Of a stretch of DNA of 64,000 nucleotides, positions 7,004 to 15,763 are shown piece after piece. Source of the DNA: G965216255 sp965216255 (GTDB lineage: Bacteria; Bacteroidota; Rhodothermia; Rhodothermales; Bin80); contig OZ244148.1 in assembly GCA_965216255.1 (NCBI GenBank), forward strand, positions 5,208,001-5,272,000, in the 5' to 3' direction. Every line of letters begins with the position of its first letter. Positions within the stretch are counted from its first letter, which is position 1. The position numbers and the translations under genes were made by a program. The notes under the pieces were generated by a model. It saw only the letters and a program-made list of their open reading frames with translations, searched no databases and was not told the origin of the DNA.

Positions 7004-9895
7004 ATGCCTACGAATGCGGAAAAGACTCTGAACGCGAAACTTGCTGAATGCCTAAGAGGCAAGCATCCAGGTTGGATGGTTGGCGCAGAGCAGACAAATG
7101 TGTTTGTAGCGAAGCTGAAGCAGCCAGATATCGTTGTGTCGCGGGAGGGGGGCCTAACCGTTGTAGTAGAGACCGAATATGCGCCGGCGGCTTCGGTCGA
7201 GGCCGAAGCGAAGGCGCGACTAGGTCATCAGATTAAACAGACTGGAGAAAAGATCGAGCAGTGTATCGCAGTCAAACTGCCGACAGCGCTTCGCCAAGTA
7301 AAACAGAGAAACCTTGAGGTCGCCGTACAGACAGCCCGCTTTTTCTTCGTGGTCTTCACGATTGAATGCGAGGAAGGACTGTTCGAGCGCACCGTTCGCT
7401 GGCCGGAAAGCGGATGGCTGGAAGGCGGGCTGGATGATTTGGCAAGTTGCATAGAGACCGTTGCGCTATCCGAGAGGCGGGTGGCACGCGGGGTCACGAT
7501 CCTCGAGCTAGGTGTCGGCGAGACTGCGGGGTATTTGCAGCGCTATGCCCCGTCGTATGTCCTTAGCCGCCTTGCAGAAAAGCTGCATCAGGAAGAGGGG
7601 GTGCAAACCAACCGCATGGCGGTGGCGATTCTGGCCAATGCCGTGATTTTCCATATGCGCCTCGCCCGCTTGCATCCCGAAATCAGGGAGCTCGGGAGTT
7701 GCAGGGCCGAGAGCGGGCCCTTTCTAAAACGCAATGTGCTGGACTGCTGGCGTGAAATCCTTGCCATCAATTACTGGCCAATCTTTCAGCTGGCGTCCGA
7801 TCTGCTTAGAATCTTGCCGGAACGCGAAGTGCAAACGGTTATAGATAGATTGGACAAGATGGCTGCCGAGCTGGAGCACTTCGGTACAGCAGATATTCAG
7901 GACCTGTCAGGACGCATGTTCCAAAAGCTCATTGCAGACCGCAAGTTTCTGGCCACTTTCTACACACTACCGGCTTCCGCCACACTCCTTGCGGAATTGG
8001 CGATTTCCCGGCTGAGTACCGATTGGGCAATCCCGGAAAAGGTGTCCACCCTCAGACTGGCCGATCTGGCCTGCGGCACCGGAGCGCTGGTGGGGGCGGC
8101 CTACCAGGCGATAGCATCTCGTCATAGGCGAAGTGGGGGAGACGACGGGACTTTGCATACGGAGATGATGGAGAACGTGTTAACTGCGGCCGATATCATG
8201 CCCTCGGCCGTGCATCTGACCGCTGCAACGTTGTCGGGAATGCATCCTGACAAAGCCTTTGGCCACACACGCATAATTAACATGCCCTATGGAGAACATG
8301 GGGGAAGCGCCCGGCTGTCCATAGGGTCTCTTGATCTTATCCAGGCAGATGAAACGCGGGCGCTGTTTGGCACCGGGCGAAAAGGTCTGCACGGAGGCGG
8401 GGAAGTAGGGGATGATCTGGACGGGGAGGTGCTGGAAGTGCCGCACCAGTCTATGGATCTTGTAATAATGAATCCGCCGTTCACGAGACCTACCAACCAC
8501 GAGGTTACTGGAGTACCCGCTCCCTCTTTCGCAGGATTCAGAACGAAGGAAGAGGAGCAGGCGGGCATGTCGAAGCGGTTGCGGGAGGTAACGAAAGGTC
8601 TGGAGAATCCGGCAGGCCATGGTAACGCGGGACTAGCGTCTAATTTCATTGACCTGGCGCATGCCAAACTTCGCGCTGGTGGCATCCTGGCTTTGGTATT
8701 GCCGGCCTCTTTTATGCAGGGACATGCGTGGACAAATGCTCGTGCGTTGATCCGCCAATACTATTGCGACATTCTCGTGGTGGGCATCGCAGCCGCAGGG
8801 AACACCGACCGGGCCTTTTCGGCCGATACCGGAATGGCGGAAGTTCTGCTAGTGGCCACACGCAAGGGACTCGAATGTGATAGTTCATCAGATGTATTTG
8901 TCGCCAATGTACTTCGCCGACCGAAAACCCTGTTGGAGGCTGCCGCCACTGCCCGCGCGATTGAACAGAGGCGTCTGAGTAGCACCGAGGTTGCGGGCAA
9001 GCTCTGGCTGACGGACACGCAGGAGGCTGGCAGCTTTATTCGTTCGGATGGCTGGACTGGCGTTGGAGTAAGGGAAGCGGGTGTAGTGGTTTTTACGCAG
9101 ATGCTAACGCAAGGCCAATTGCTACTACCGCGGATGCTGAACGCCGTATCCGTGCCGGTTTGCAAGCTGGATGCTCTCGGTCGTCGAGGGTTCTTGCATA
9201 GAGACATAAACGGGTTGACCTCCAGTGGCGAGGCGCGAGGGCCTTTTAATATCGAGGCCTTAACTCGGTCGCCGGAATACCCGGTGTTGTGGGCGCACGA
9301 CGCCGATCGCGAGCGGCAGCTGATTGTTGAGCCGGATGGACAGGGCAGAAGCAGGGCGGGCTGTCGCGAGCGGGCAGCGAAGCTCTGGCACGACGGGGCA
9401 TCCCGGCTGCATTTTAGCCTTGATTTCCGACTCAATTCGCAGGCACTGGCGGCGTGTCTGACGGAGAGGCCATCCCTCGGGGGAACTGCGTGGCCGAATT
9501 TCGTCACGAAGGAGCTCTGGGAGATTCCGATCGTCTTGTGGGCCAACACGACACTTGGGCTGATCTCCTTCTGGTGGGCCGGAACACGTCAGCAGCAGGG
9601 GCGGTCCAGATTGACTATTTCACGCTTGCCGCACCTGATATCTATTGATGCCTCCAAACTCACTGAGCGCCAGCTTGGCCTCGGCGAAAAGATCTTCGCC
9701 GACTTTCGTGGGCGAGACTTTCTGCCTGCGAACGAAGCATATCGCGATGACGTGCGCAAGGCGCTGGACCGAGCGGTGCTCGTTGATCTCCTGGGGCTCC
9801 AGGACCCTGTTCTCAACAACCTTGCGATCTTGCGTGACCAGTGGTGTGCCGAACCCAGTGTCCATGGGGGCAAGACTACCAGAATCGGCGCTTAG
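7004..9895 (+). CDS. Large N6-adenine DNA methyltransferase with nuclease-like N-terminal domain
   Basis: A 963-residue protein. The SAM-binding motif I is LADLACGTGAL (about 350-360) and the catalytic motif IV is MNPPF (about 489-493), the NPPF form of gamma-class adenine methylases. Around residues 40-60, PDIVV...LTVVVETEYAPA fits a PD-(D/E)xK-like core strand pair, with Glu57 and Glu59 in place of the usual ExK, so the nuclease call is tentative. The C-terminal 350 residues probably hold the target-recognition region. I start at the ATG at 7004; the frame is open to 6500, but that extension is low-complexity shadow of the integrase remnant. No separate restriction or specificity gene is adjacent, so it may be a single-chain type IIG-like enzyme or an orphan methylase. 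Confidence 0.75.
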   Translation: MPTNAEKTLNAKLAECLRGKHPGWMVGAEQTNVFVAKLKQPDIVVSREGGLTVVVETEYAPAASVEAEAKARLGHQIKQTGEKIEQCIAVKLPTALRQVKQRNLEVAVQTARFFFVVFTIECEEGLFERTVRWPESGWLEGGLDDLASCIETVALSERRVARGVTILELGVGETAGYLQRYAPSYVLSRLAEKLHQEEGVQTNRMAVAILANAVIFHMRLARLHPEIRELGSCRAESGPFLKRNVLDCWREILAINYWPIFQLASDLLRILPEREVQTVIDRLDKMAAELEHFGTADIQDLSGRMFQKLIADRKFLATFYTLPASATLLAELAISRLSTDWAIPEKVSTLRLADLACGTGALVGAAYQAIASRHRRSGGDDGTLHTEMMENVLTAADIMPSAVHLTAATLSGMHPDKAFGHTRIINMPYGEHGGSARLSIGSLDLIQADETRALFGTGRKGLHGGGEVGDDLDGEVLEVPHQSMDLVIMNPPFTRPTNHEVTGVPAPSFAGFRTKEEEQAGMSKRLREVTKGLENPAGHGNAGLASNFIDLAHAKLRAGGILALVLPASFMQGHAWTNARALIRQYYCDILVVGIAAAGNTDRAFSADTGMAEVLLVATRKGLECDSSSDVFVANVLRRPKTLLEAAATARAIEQRRLSSTEVAGKLWLTDTQEAGSFIRSDGWTGVGVREAGVVVFTQMLTQGQLLLPRMLNAVSVPVCKLDALGRRGFLHRDINGLTSSGEARGPFNIEALTRSPEYPVLWAHDADRERQLIVEPDGQGRSRAGCRERAAKLWHDGASRLHFSLDFRLNSQALAACLTERPSLGGTAWPNFVTKELWEIPIVLWANTTLGLISFWWAGTRQQQGRSRLTISRLPHLISIDASKLTERQLGLGEKIFADFRGRDFLPANEAYRDDVRKALDRAVLVDLLGLQDPVLNNLAILRDQWCAEPSVHGGKTTRIGA

Positions 9896-10035
9896 ATAAG
9901 GTCAGCATCTCCGAATCTACCACCAGAGATCCATATGTTGATTCTGGCGGCGTTTCTGCGAAAATGTGCTGATATACAACCTGGAGGCCGTTATACGGCT
10001 TAAATTGGCCTGGAATTGGCCGTTTGGCGTCGGCG

Positions 10036-10272
10036 TCAGACGATCACGCCGACGAGACCTATCGCAATCAGCACACCAAGCATCCAGAGCAGTAGGTTGA
10101 ACTTAGCATTCTGGGCCTCCAGCTTGGCCTCGAAGCGGGATATGAGATTGTCGGCGGCCATGTTCTCCAAGGTTTCCATGAAAAAATAGGGATCCCCGTC
10201 TTTTAGCTCAAGGTCGCACAGAAGCCGGTACAGGCGTTCGTTATCGGAACGGGTCTGCGAGGCGTCGGACAT
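10036..10272 (-). CDS. Small membrane-anchored hypothetical protein
   Basis: A 78-residue protein starting MSDASQTRSDNERLYRLL. Residues 1-45 are soluble and acidic, 46-57 (RFEAKLEAQNAK) look like a short coiled coil, and 58-78 form a single C-terminal transmembrane helix (LLLWMLGVLIAIGLVGVIV). The layout (cytoplasmic head, short coil, tail anchor) is common in small accessory proteins of unknown function; I do not recognise a named family. A longer frame continues upstream to 10830, but that part is shadow of the transposase remnant. A 14-base palindrome sits 37 bases before the ATG. The stretch 9896-10035 between this gene and the convergent methylase shows nothing else. Confidence 0.6.
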   Translation of the reverse strand: MSDASQTRSDNERLYRLLCDLELKDGDPYFFMETLENMAADNLISRFEAKLEAQNAKFNLLLWMLGVLIAIGLVGVIV

Positions 10273-10309
10273 GAATTTGGATGTGGGGACACGGCTGACC
10301 TGCGGCAGA

Positions 10310-10323
10310 GAGAACGCGTTCTC
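10310..10323. promoter_or_regulatory. Perfect palindrome GAGAACGCGTTCTC, possible operator
   Basis: A 14-base perfect palindrome 37 bases upstream of the small membrane protein's ATG (minus strand). The position suits a repressor site, but no regulator is nearby and a single palindrome may be chance. Confidence 0.3.
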
Positions 10324-10556
10324 GGTTTCCCTAGCTCGTGATTGACCGAATACTCTCTTTTTTCGGCATCGAATGCACAGGCGCGGTCGTTTTTTGAGTT
10401 CGTTGACGGTCCGCTTCGAGTGTTTTGGCCATGCTGGCGTCTCTTGCGTGCGCGCACGGGCAGTTTGCGGCTCGAAGGGCGTTGTGTTCCTATCGGGAGG
10501 GCATACGTGTCCCTTGGGGCCTGCGATTGGGACCTTTCTGCGAGGTGGTAGCGGGT

Positions 10557-11953
10557 CTACGCCGCGCGCTTTCGCCGACGCCTTATTCGTGCCCGTTCCT
10601 GGGCGCGCACCAGGCAACCCAGCCGGTGCACGTTGACCGCCAGCACGGACAGGCTCACCATCAGCGCGAAGTTCTCCGGACTCTTCTGCCGCCACCGCCC
10701 CGAAGTCCGAAATTGGCCAGACACGACTCGGCGGCCGGCTGCTGCCGCCGCGCTGCCTTGAACGCAGGCGCACGCTCCGCCAGAGAAAGCTTGCCCTTCT
10801 TCGGAAGCGCATTGAGCGCCAGCCGAGCATCCAATGCTTCTCGATTCTTCAAGCTGTGGAAGCCCCGATCAAAACTGCACGCATTGAACGCTGGAAAAGC
10901 CGCCTGCACCGCGTCAATGATCGCTACCGCCACCTCTACATCTGATGTGTCCCACAGGATGTGATAAGCCAACCGGTGCTCATCTTCTACCAGTGCGACC
11001 GGAAGGCCCCGCTCCGCCAGCACACCCGCCTTGCCTTTGCTGATCCAACGCGTATGTGGCTTGTGGATGGAAAACACTTTCTGCGCATGTGGAATCTTCT
11101 CGCCCAAGAGGATGCGACGCCTGATCCACCAATAATTCCACATAGTGCAAGTAATACGCGATATCCGCTCGCGCCGCCGCCGATTTCTACGCCGTGGCCA
11201 AGGCATTCAACAGCGTACGGGCATGTGCTACAGTCTGTGTGCACTGGCGCAAGTACGCCTTCACTCCTTTCGGATTCTGCCGGTAGCGCGGGGCCGTCCG
11301 CACCCGGCTGAAGGCCTGGTATACCTTCCGCGTGCGATCCGCATGCTTGCGCCAGCCCGGAAGAGCGAATGCCGCAGCCGAGCGTGCACTCACACGTATT
11401 AGACCACGAAGTGCATCCCAGCACAGGCCCACATCGGTGGGATAGTGCACATGCGTCTTAACCACCCTGGAATCGCAGCGACCGCCTAGCGCGGCCCCAG
11501 ACTTTTTTCCAGCCTCCTTGTGCGCCGTCCGCACTATCAAATGGATCACATCCAGGACCAGCTCTGGTGTCAATAGCTGCACGTTGTCCACCAGGTGCTG
11601 TCTGCTGTACTTCACCTCGTCAATGGCGGCCCCGCCGTGCCCCAAGAGCTCCCGCAGCAAGAGATCGTTGTTCGCCCGGTACAACAAAGCATCGTAGTCC
11701 AGATCCAGGCACTGCTTGACTATCGCAAACACGATGACGCGCCATAGATCCATGCCCGGTCGCCCGACATCTCTGCGCGCACCCGGCTGAAAGTGCGCCT
11801 CCAGAATCGTGAACAAGGCCGCGCGGGATTCCGCCTTGCAGTAGACGCACTGCTGAGCACCGCACTCATGTCGTGGCGCATTCTCGGGTCTATGGCAATC
11901 TCGTTGATCGGCGTACTGTCGAGTGCACGGCACTCTGGGACAATCTTGCGCAT
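10557..11953 (-). pseudogene. ISNCY-type transposase with several frameshifts
   Basis: The protein can be followed only by changing frame at least three times. Successive pieces are DSTPINEIAIDPRMRHDM (from 11953), GRPGMDLWRVIVF...DYDALLYRANN...LLTPELVLDVIH...GRCDSRVVKTHVHYPTD (to about 11200), GEKIPHAQKVFSIHKPHTRW with ISKGKAGV and ACSFDRGFHS (to about 10700), and finally NFALMVSLSVLAVNVHRLG ending at 10557-10559. These are the ordered landmarks of ISNCY transposases: 'GRPGM.LWRI', 'GRCDS.VV.T.VHYPTD', 'F.PHTEWI.KGKAG' and 'ACSFD.GFHS'. With this many indels the enzyme is dead. No clear terminal repeats were found. 10273-10556 beyond its end holds only the palindrome above. Confidence 0.8.
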
Positions 11954-12085
11954 GGTTTCCCTGGCGAATGTGAGCTGTTTTGCGCTCTTAAAGGCCCAAA
12001 TCGGCTATACGTCCCTCAGATTTAGTGCCAATTGCAAGATATAAACAATTGTTTCTTTACAATTTAAAGTATTTTCGTATAAGCA

Positions 12086-12270
12086 CTATGTAGCGAAGCC
12101 TACAAGACTGGTGTCAGGACGATAGTCACCGGGTGGCACCGATACCTAAAAACTACCCTACTGGAGATGGTGCCGAAAAGGATTTTTACCATGATTACGG
12201 AGGCTCCCGGCAGTGGAGTGCCTGCGCTGGTCACTGCGCCGGCAACAGTTCCATTTTCCTTGCCCTGAGC
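12086..12270 (-). pseudogene. Scrap of a carboxypeptidase-regulatory-like domain (TonB-receptor type)
   Basis: On the minus strand GKENGTVAGAVTSAGTPLPGASVIMV is followed, after a frame change, by VPPGDYRPDTSLVGFAT and a stop. The order 'GTV.G.V...TPLPGA.V', then 'PPG.Y...S.VGF' is the CarboxypepD_reg-like beta-sandwich that precedes the plug in SusC-type TonB-dependent receptors. Only about 60 codons survive, with frameshift and in-frame stops between the parts; no plug or barrel follows. The surrounding 11954-12614 is otherwise without a convincing gene and is AT-rich near 12040-12080. Confidence 0.45.
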
Positions 12271-12614
12271 CGGAATAGCAATCCGAGGACGATGCCCAGA
12301 TTGGACCCAAGCTGGGGATAGAGTAGGACACTGAAGATGGTTGCATGGAGGGGACGCGGAATGAACTGTTTTCAGCCCGTCAGTCCTGCGCAGTTGACTA
12401 CGCACGGACTGCCTTGGCTTTAGGGGGCGGAAGCTAAAAAGAACGGGCCAATGTTTCTCTGCAGAAGGAATTCTAGCATGGATGTCAGGCCAATAGGTGC
12501 GGCACGTGCCCGCTATACCGGGCCCATCACAAAGGGTCCGTGTTTGGGCCTTGATTATGATCGGGTTGCCGGAATCAGCGCAATAAACCGCCGGGCCCTA
12601 ACCCTGGTGGGCCG

Positions 12615-13289
12615 TCACTCGCGATGACCCAGGTAATAGTGAGCCAGGTGCCCGGGATCCTTCCCCAGCCAGTAGCCGGCCCACAGTAGCGTGTTTTTCA
12701 ACTGACGTCGGAGGGCCCCTTCCTGCGTGTACCTTCGGGCTGACGTGGTTACCGGGATGGATAGAAAGCGAAAGCCACCCCGCCGGTGCAACAAGCGCAC
12801 TAGCTGGAGGTCTTCAAATATCGGAATATCTGGGAAACCTTCCACGGCCTCCAGTACACTCCGCCGTACGAAAAGCCCCCTGTCGCCGAAACATATAAAT
12901 GGCAAGTCCAAAGCCGTGCACATGCCATAAAAGTCGAGGATATGCCCCCGCGTGTCGAACTTCAGCCGGAATGTGCCGCTTTCCGCGCAGGGATCTGAGA
13001 GGACCTCTCGTATACAGTCGAACGCCTTCTCAGGCAGCGCGGTATCTGCGTGGAGGAAGAATACTGTTTCGCCGCAAGCGGCCCGCCAGCCGTGGTTCAT
13101 CTGCCGGGCACGACCTTGTTCAGCGTGCAGCACGGTGGCTTGTGAAATGCATTTCGAAACAGTGCCGTCCGTCGACCCCCCGTCCACAACCAAGATCTCC
13201 CAAGGCGGTGTCTGGGTGGCGATGGACGCAAGCGTGGCATCTATTAGTGATGCCTCGTTGAGTGCCGGGATGACCACGGAAATAGTCAC
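12615..13289 (-). CDS. Family 2 glycosyltransferase (TIGR04283-like)
   Basis: A 224-residue GT-A glycosyltransferase. The nucleotide-binding start is SVVIPALNEASLI, the acidic motif is VVDGGSTDGT, and the DxD-like metal site is HADTALP. GRARQMNHG and IPIFEDLQLVRLL match the TIGR04283 subfamily, known from arsenosugar clusters but widespread with unknown acceptors. There is no membrane segment, so it acts in the cytoplasm. It follows pgk by 15 bases on the minus strand and probably shares the gapA-pgk transcript. A possible stem (GGCCC/GGGCC) lies just past its stop. The sugar donor and acceptor cannot be read from the sequence. Confidence 0.85.
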   Translation of the reverse strand: MTISVVIPALNEASLIDATLASIATQTPPWEILVVDGGSTDGTVSKCISQATVLHAEQGRARQMNHGWRAACGETVFFLHADTALPEKAFDCIREVLSDPCAESGTFRLKFDTRGHILDFYGMCTALDLPFICFGDRGLFVRRSVLEAVEGFPDIPIFEDLQLVRLLHRRGGFRFLSIPVTTSARRYTQEGALRRQLKNTLLWAGYWLGKDPGHLAHYYLGHRE

Positions 13290-13304
13290 ATTCGCGCCGA
13301 GCTC

Positions 13305-14510
13305 CTAGGTGCGATCGGTTAGGGCCGATACTCCCGGGAGCGTCTTGCCTTCGAGACAGGCGAGCATGGCGCCGCCGCCCGTCGAGACGTGTGTCACGCG
13401 CTCTGCATAACCCGCTTGCGTAATGGCAGCCACGGAATCTCCGCCCCCCACGATAGTAACAGCCTCCAATTCTGTGGCCTCACCCATGGCCTCGGCCACA
13501 GCTTGCGTGCCGCCGGCAAAACCCGGGTTCTCGAAAATGCCCATGGGGCCGTTCCAAACCACGGTCCGTGCCTTCAGGATTTCCCTTCGATAAAGCTCCT
13601 GTGTAGCGGGGCCGATATCCACACCCATGCGACCAGGATCAATCCTGGTGGCCACCGTGCCAACACGTGCGACCGCGTCCATCGCATCACACGTTACATG
13701 GTCCACAGGCAGTGAAATCTTGCCGCTTTCATACATGCGGTGCGCTTCTTCAAGCCAGTCATCTTCGACCAGAGACTGGCCTACGGGTTGGCCGAGTGCC
13801 TTGAGAAAAGTATAGCTCATGGCCCCTCCCACCAGGATAGTATTCGCAACGGTAGAAAGATACCTGATCACGCCGATCTTGTCCGAGACCTTTGCCCCGC
13901 CCAAGAGAGCAACAAACGGCGGTTTCGGGCGCTCGAGGACTTGCACCAGGTGCTCCAGTTCGCGCGCAAGCAGATAGCCCGCAGCGGCCTGGCTAACAAA
14001 GCCAGCCACGCCAACGTTTGAGGCATGGCAACGGTGGGCGGTTCCAAATGCGTCGTTCACAAATATGTCGCCCAGTGCCGCCAGCTGTCGGGCAAACTCT
14101 GGATCATTTCGCGTTTCGCCACCAAAGAACCGTGTATTCTCGAGCAGCAGCACGCTGCCGTCCGGCATACTGCGGATGACCTTGTGAACGGGTGCTCCCA
14201 GCGTATCATTTATGAAGCGCACGCGCTCTCCGAGGACGGCGGCCAGCCGGTCTGCCACAGGGGCTAGGCTATATATTGGATCAGGCTTACCCTTGGGTCG
14301 CCCCAGGTGGCTCATGAGTATGACCTTGCCGCCAGCGCCGGTTATGGCCCTGATAGTTGGCAGCGCAGCCCGAATACGGGTGTCGTCTGTGACGACATAC
14401 GCATGTTGCCGGTCCCGTGAGGGATCCGTCCCGAGTGGTACGTTGAAGTCTACGCGCACAAGTACGCGCTGACCTGCAACTTGCAGATCATCCAGCGTAA
14501 GCTTGTTCAT
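13305..14510 (-). CDS. pgk: Phosphoglycerate kinase
   Basis: A 401-residue monomeric kinase that transfers phosphate from 1,3-bisphosphoglycerate to ADP in glycolysis, and the reverse in gluconeogenesis. The substrate site shows RVDFNVPL and SHLGRPKG; the nucleotide domain has LLGGAKVSDKIGVI, the hinge has VWNGPMGIFE and the C-terminus has TIVGGGDSVAAI. Length is normal (about 390-420). The ATG at 14510 lies 34 bases after the gapA stop; both genes run leftward and belong to one operon with the downstream glycosyltransferase. No odd residues were seen. Confidence 0.98.
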   Translation of the reverse strand: MNKLTLDDLQVAGQRVLVRVDFNVPLGTDPSRDRQHAYVVTDDTRIRAALPTIRAITGAGGKVILMSHLGRPKGKPDPIYSLAPVADRLAAVLGERVRFINDTLGAPVHKVIRSMPDGSVLLLENTRFFGGETRNDPEFARQLAALGDIFVNDAFGTAHRCHASNVGVAGFVSQAAAGYLLARELEHLVQVLERPKPPFVALLGGAKVSDKIGVIRYLSTVANTILVGGAMSYTFLKALGQPVGQSLVEDDWLEEAHRMYESGKISLPVDHVTCDAMDAVARVGTVATRIDPGRMGVDIGPATQELYRREILKARTVVWNGPMGIFENPGFAGGTQAVAEAMGEATELEAVTIVGGGDSVAAITQAGYAERVTHVSTGGGAMLACLEGKTLPGVSALTDRT

Positions 14511-14544
14511 CTTCGGATTTGGTCGACGGGTAGGCGTTGCCAGG

Positions 14545-15555
14545 CTATCCTGCTAGCTGCATCAGCTTTGCGGCGATATCTACCGTTCGATTGGAGTAGC
14601 CCCACTCGTTGTCATACCAACCCAAGATCTTAACGGTAGTGCCCCGGACCATGGTTGCAAGGCTGTCAAACACCACGGAATGGGGATTGTGCACAATATC
14701 TACCGACACAATGGGTTCGTCACAATACTCCACAATGCCTCGAAGCGGCCCTTCTGCAGCGGCTTTAAAAAACGCATTTACGGACTGGACCGTGGCGGGT
14801 GCACCGACCTCGACGGTCAGATCCGTAAGTGATCCGTCTGGAATGGGAACGCGAAGTGCCATCCCATCCAGCTTGCCCTCAAGATGCGGAAGCACCAGTC
14901 CAACGGCGCGGGCAGCACCGGTTGAGGTGGGCACGATGGAATACGCTGCCGCCCGGGCGCGGCGCAAGTCCCGGTGCGGTGCATCCTGAATTCGCTGATC
15001 GGCCGTGTAGGCATGAATCGTTGTCATCAGCCCTCCCTTGACACCTACAGCGTCATCCAGCACCTTCACCATGGGGGCAAGGCAGTTGGTGGTACAGCTG
15101 GCGTTGGAGATGATCTGTTCGCGTCCCGTAAGTTTGTCGTCATTGACGCCGAGTACGACCGTGGCGTCGACCTTGTCCTTGGCGGGAGCCGAGATGACAA
15201 CTTTGCGGGCCCCAGCTGCCAAATGAGCCGCGGCCGACGCACGGGTACAAAAAAGGCCCGTTGCTTCAATGACAATTTCACAGCTGAGCTCTTCCCAGGG
15301 AAGCCGTGCTGGATCCCGTTCGGAAAGCACGCGCAGCCTGCTGCCACCGATAAGCAAGTCGCCACCGTCTACGGATACCTTTCCTGGAAAGGAGCCGTGT
15401 ACGGAATCATACTTGAACAGGTGGGCCAGCGTCTTGGCATCCGCCAGATCGTTGACCGCCACGATTTCGAAGGTATTGTGTTCGCGCTCCAGAATTGCGC
15501 GCGTTACCAAGCGTCCAATGCGTCCGAAGCCGTTAATACCCAGTTTGATAGGCAT
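14545..15555 (-). CDS. gapA: Glyceraldehyde-3-phosphate dehydrogenase, type I
   Basis: A 336-residue tetrameric dehydrogenase oxidising glyceraldehyde-3-phosphate with NAD(P) and phosphate. The start is chosen at MPIKLGINGFGRIGR, where the Rossmann fold begins; an open extension to 15828 has no similarity to the family. The catalytic Cys154 lies in SNASCTTNCLAP, and the C-terminal WYDNEWGYSNR motif is intact. It is the first gene of the leftward gapA-pgk-glycosyltransferase group. Two copies of GCAATTGCCG stand 38-70 bases upstream of the start and may be a control site. Confidence 0.98.
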   Translation of the reverse strand: MPIKLGINGFGRIGRLVTRAILEREHNTFEIVAVNDLADAKTLAHLFKYDSVHGSFPGKVSVDGGDLLIGGSRLRVLSERDPARLPWEELSCEIVIEATGLFCTRASAAAHLAAGARKVVISAPAKDKVDATVVLGVNDDKLTGREQIISNASCTTNCLAPMVKVLDDAVGVKGGLMTTIHAYTADQRIQDAPHRDLRRARAAAYSIVPTSTGAARAVGLVLPHLEGKLDGMALRVPIPDGSLTDLTVEVGAPATVQSVNAFFKAAAEGPLRGIVEYCDEPIVSVDIVHNPHSVVFDSLATMVRGTTVKILGWYDNEWGYSNRTVDIAAKLMQLAG

Positions 15556-15592
15556 GTCATCGTGAAAGTGGTGGGAGGTGATATCGCGGCAT

Positions 15593-15625
15593 GCAATTGC
15601 CGCGGGGAAAATACGGCAATTGCCG
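15593..15625. promoter_or_regulatory. Paired GCAATTGCCG sites between gapA and the TPR gene
   Basis: GCAATTGCCG occurs at 15593-15602 and 15616-15625, 23 bases apart (about two helical turns). The second copy is part of the 12-base perfect palindrome CGGCAATTGCCG (15614-15625). They lie in the 208-base gap between divergent genes, 38-70 bases from gapA's start, where a transcription factor would bind. The regulator is unknown. Confidence 0.4.
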
Positions 15626-15763
15626 ATATCGGATCGTCCGTTTGGCGTCTTGGTAGGTGAAGACATCTCCAAGACCAGCATTTCCAGGGCCAATCGGGGA
15701 ATTTGCCGGAAACGAACGGCCAGCATATCGATTATAGGCGTGGTATGAGAAAAGAATAGGCAA

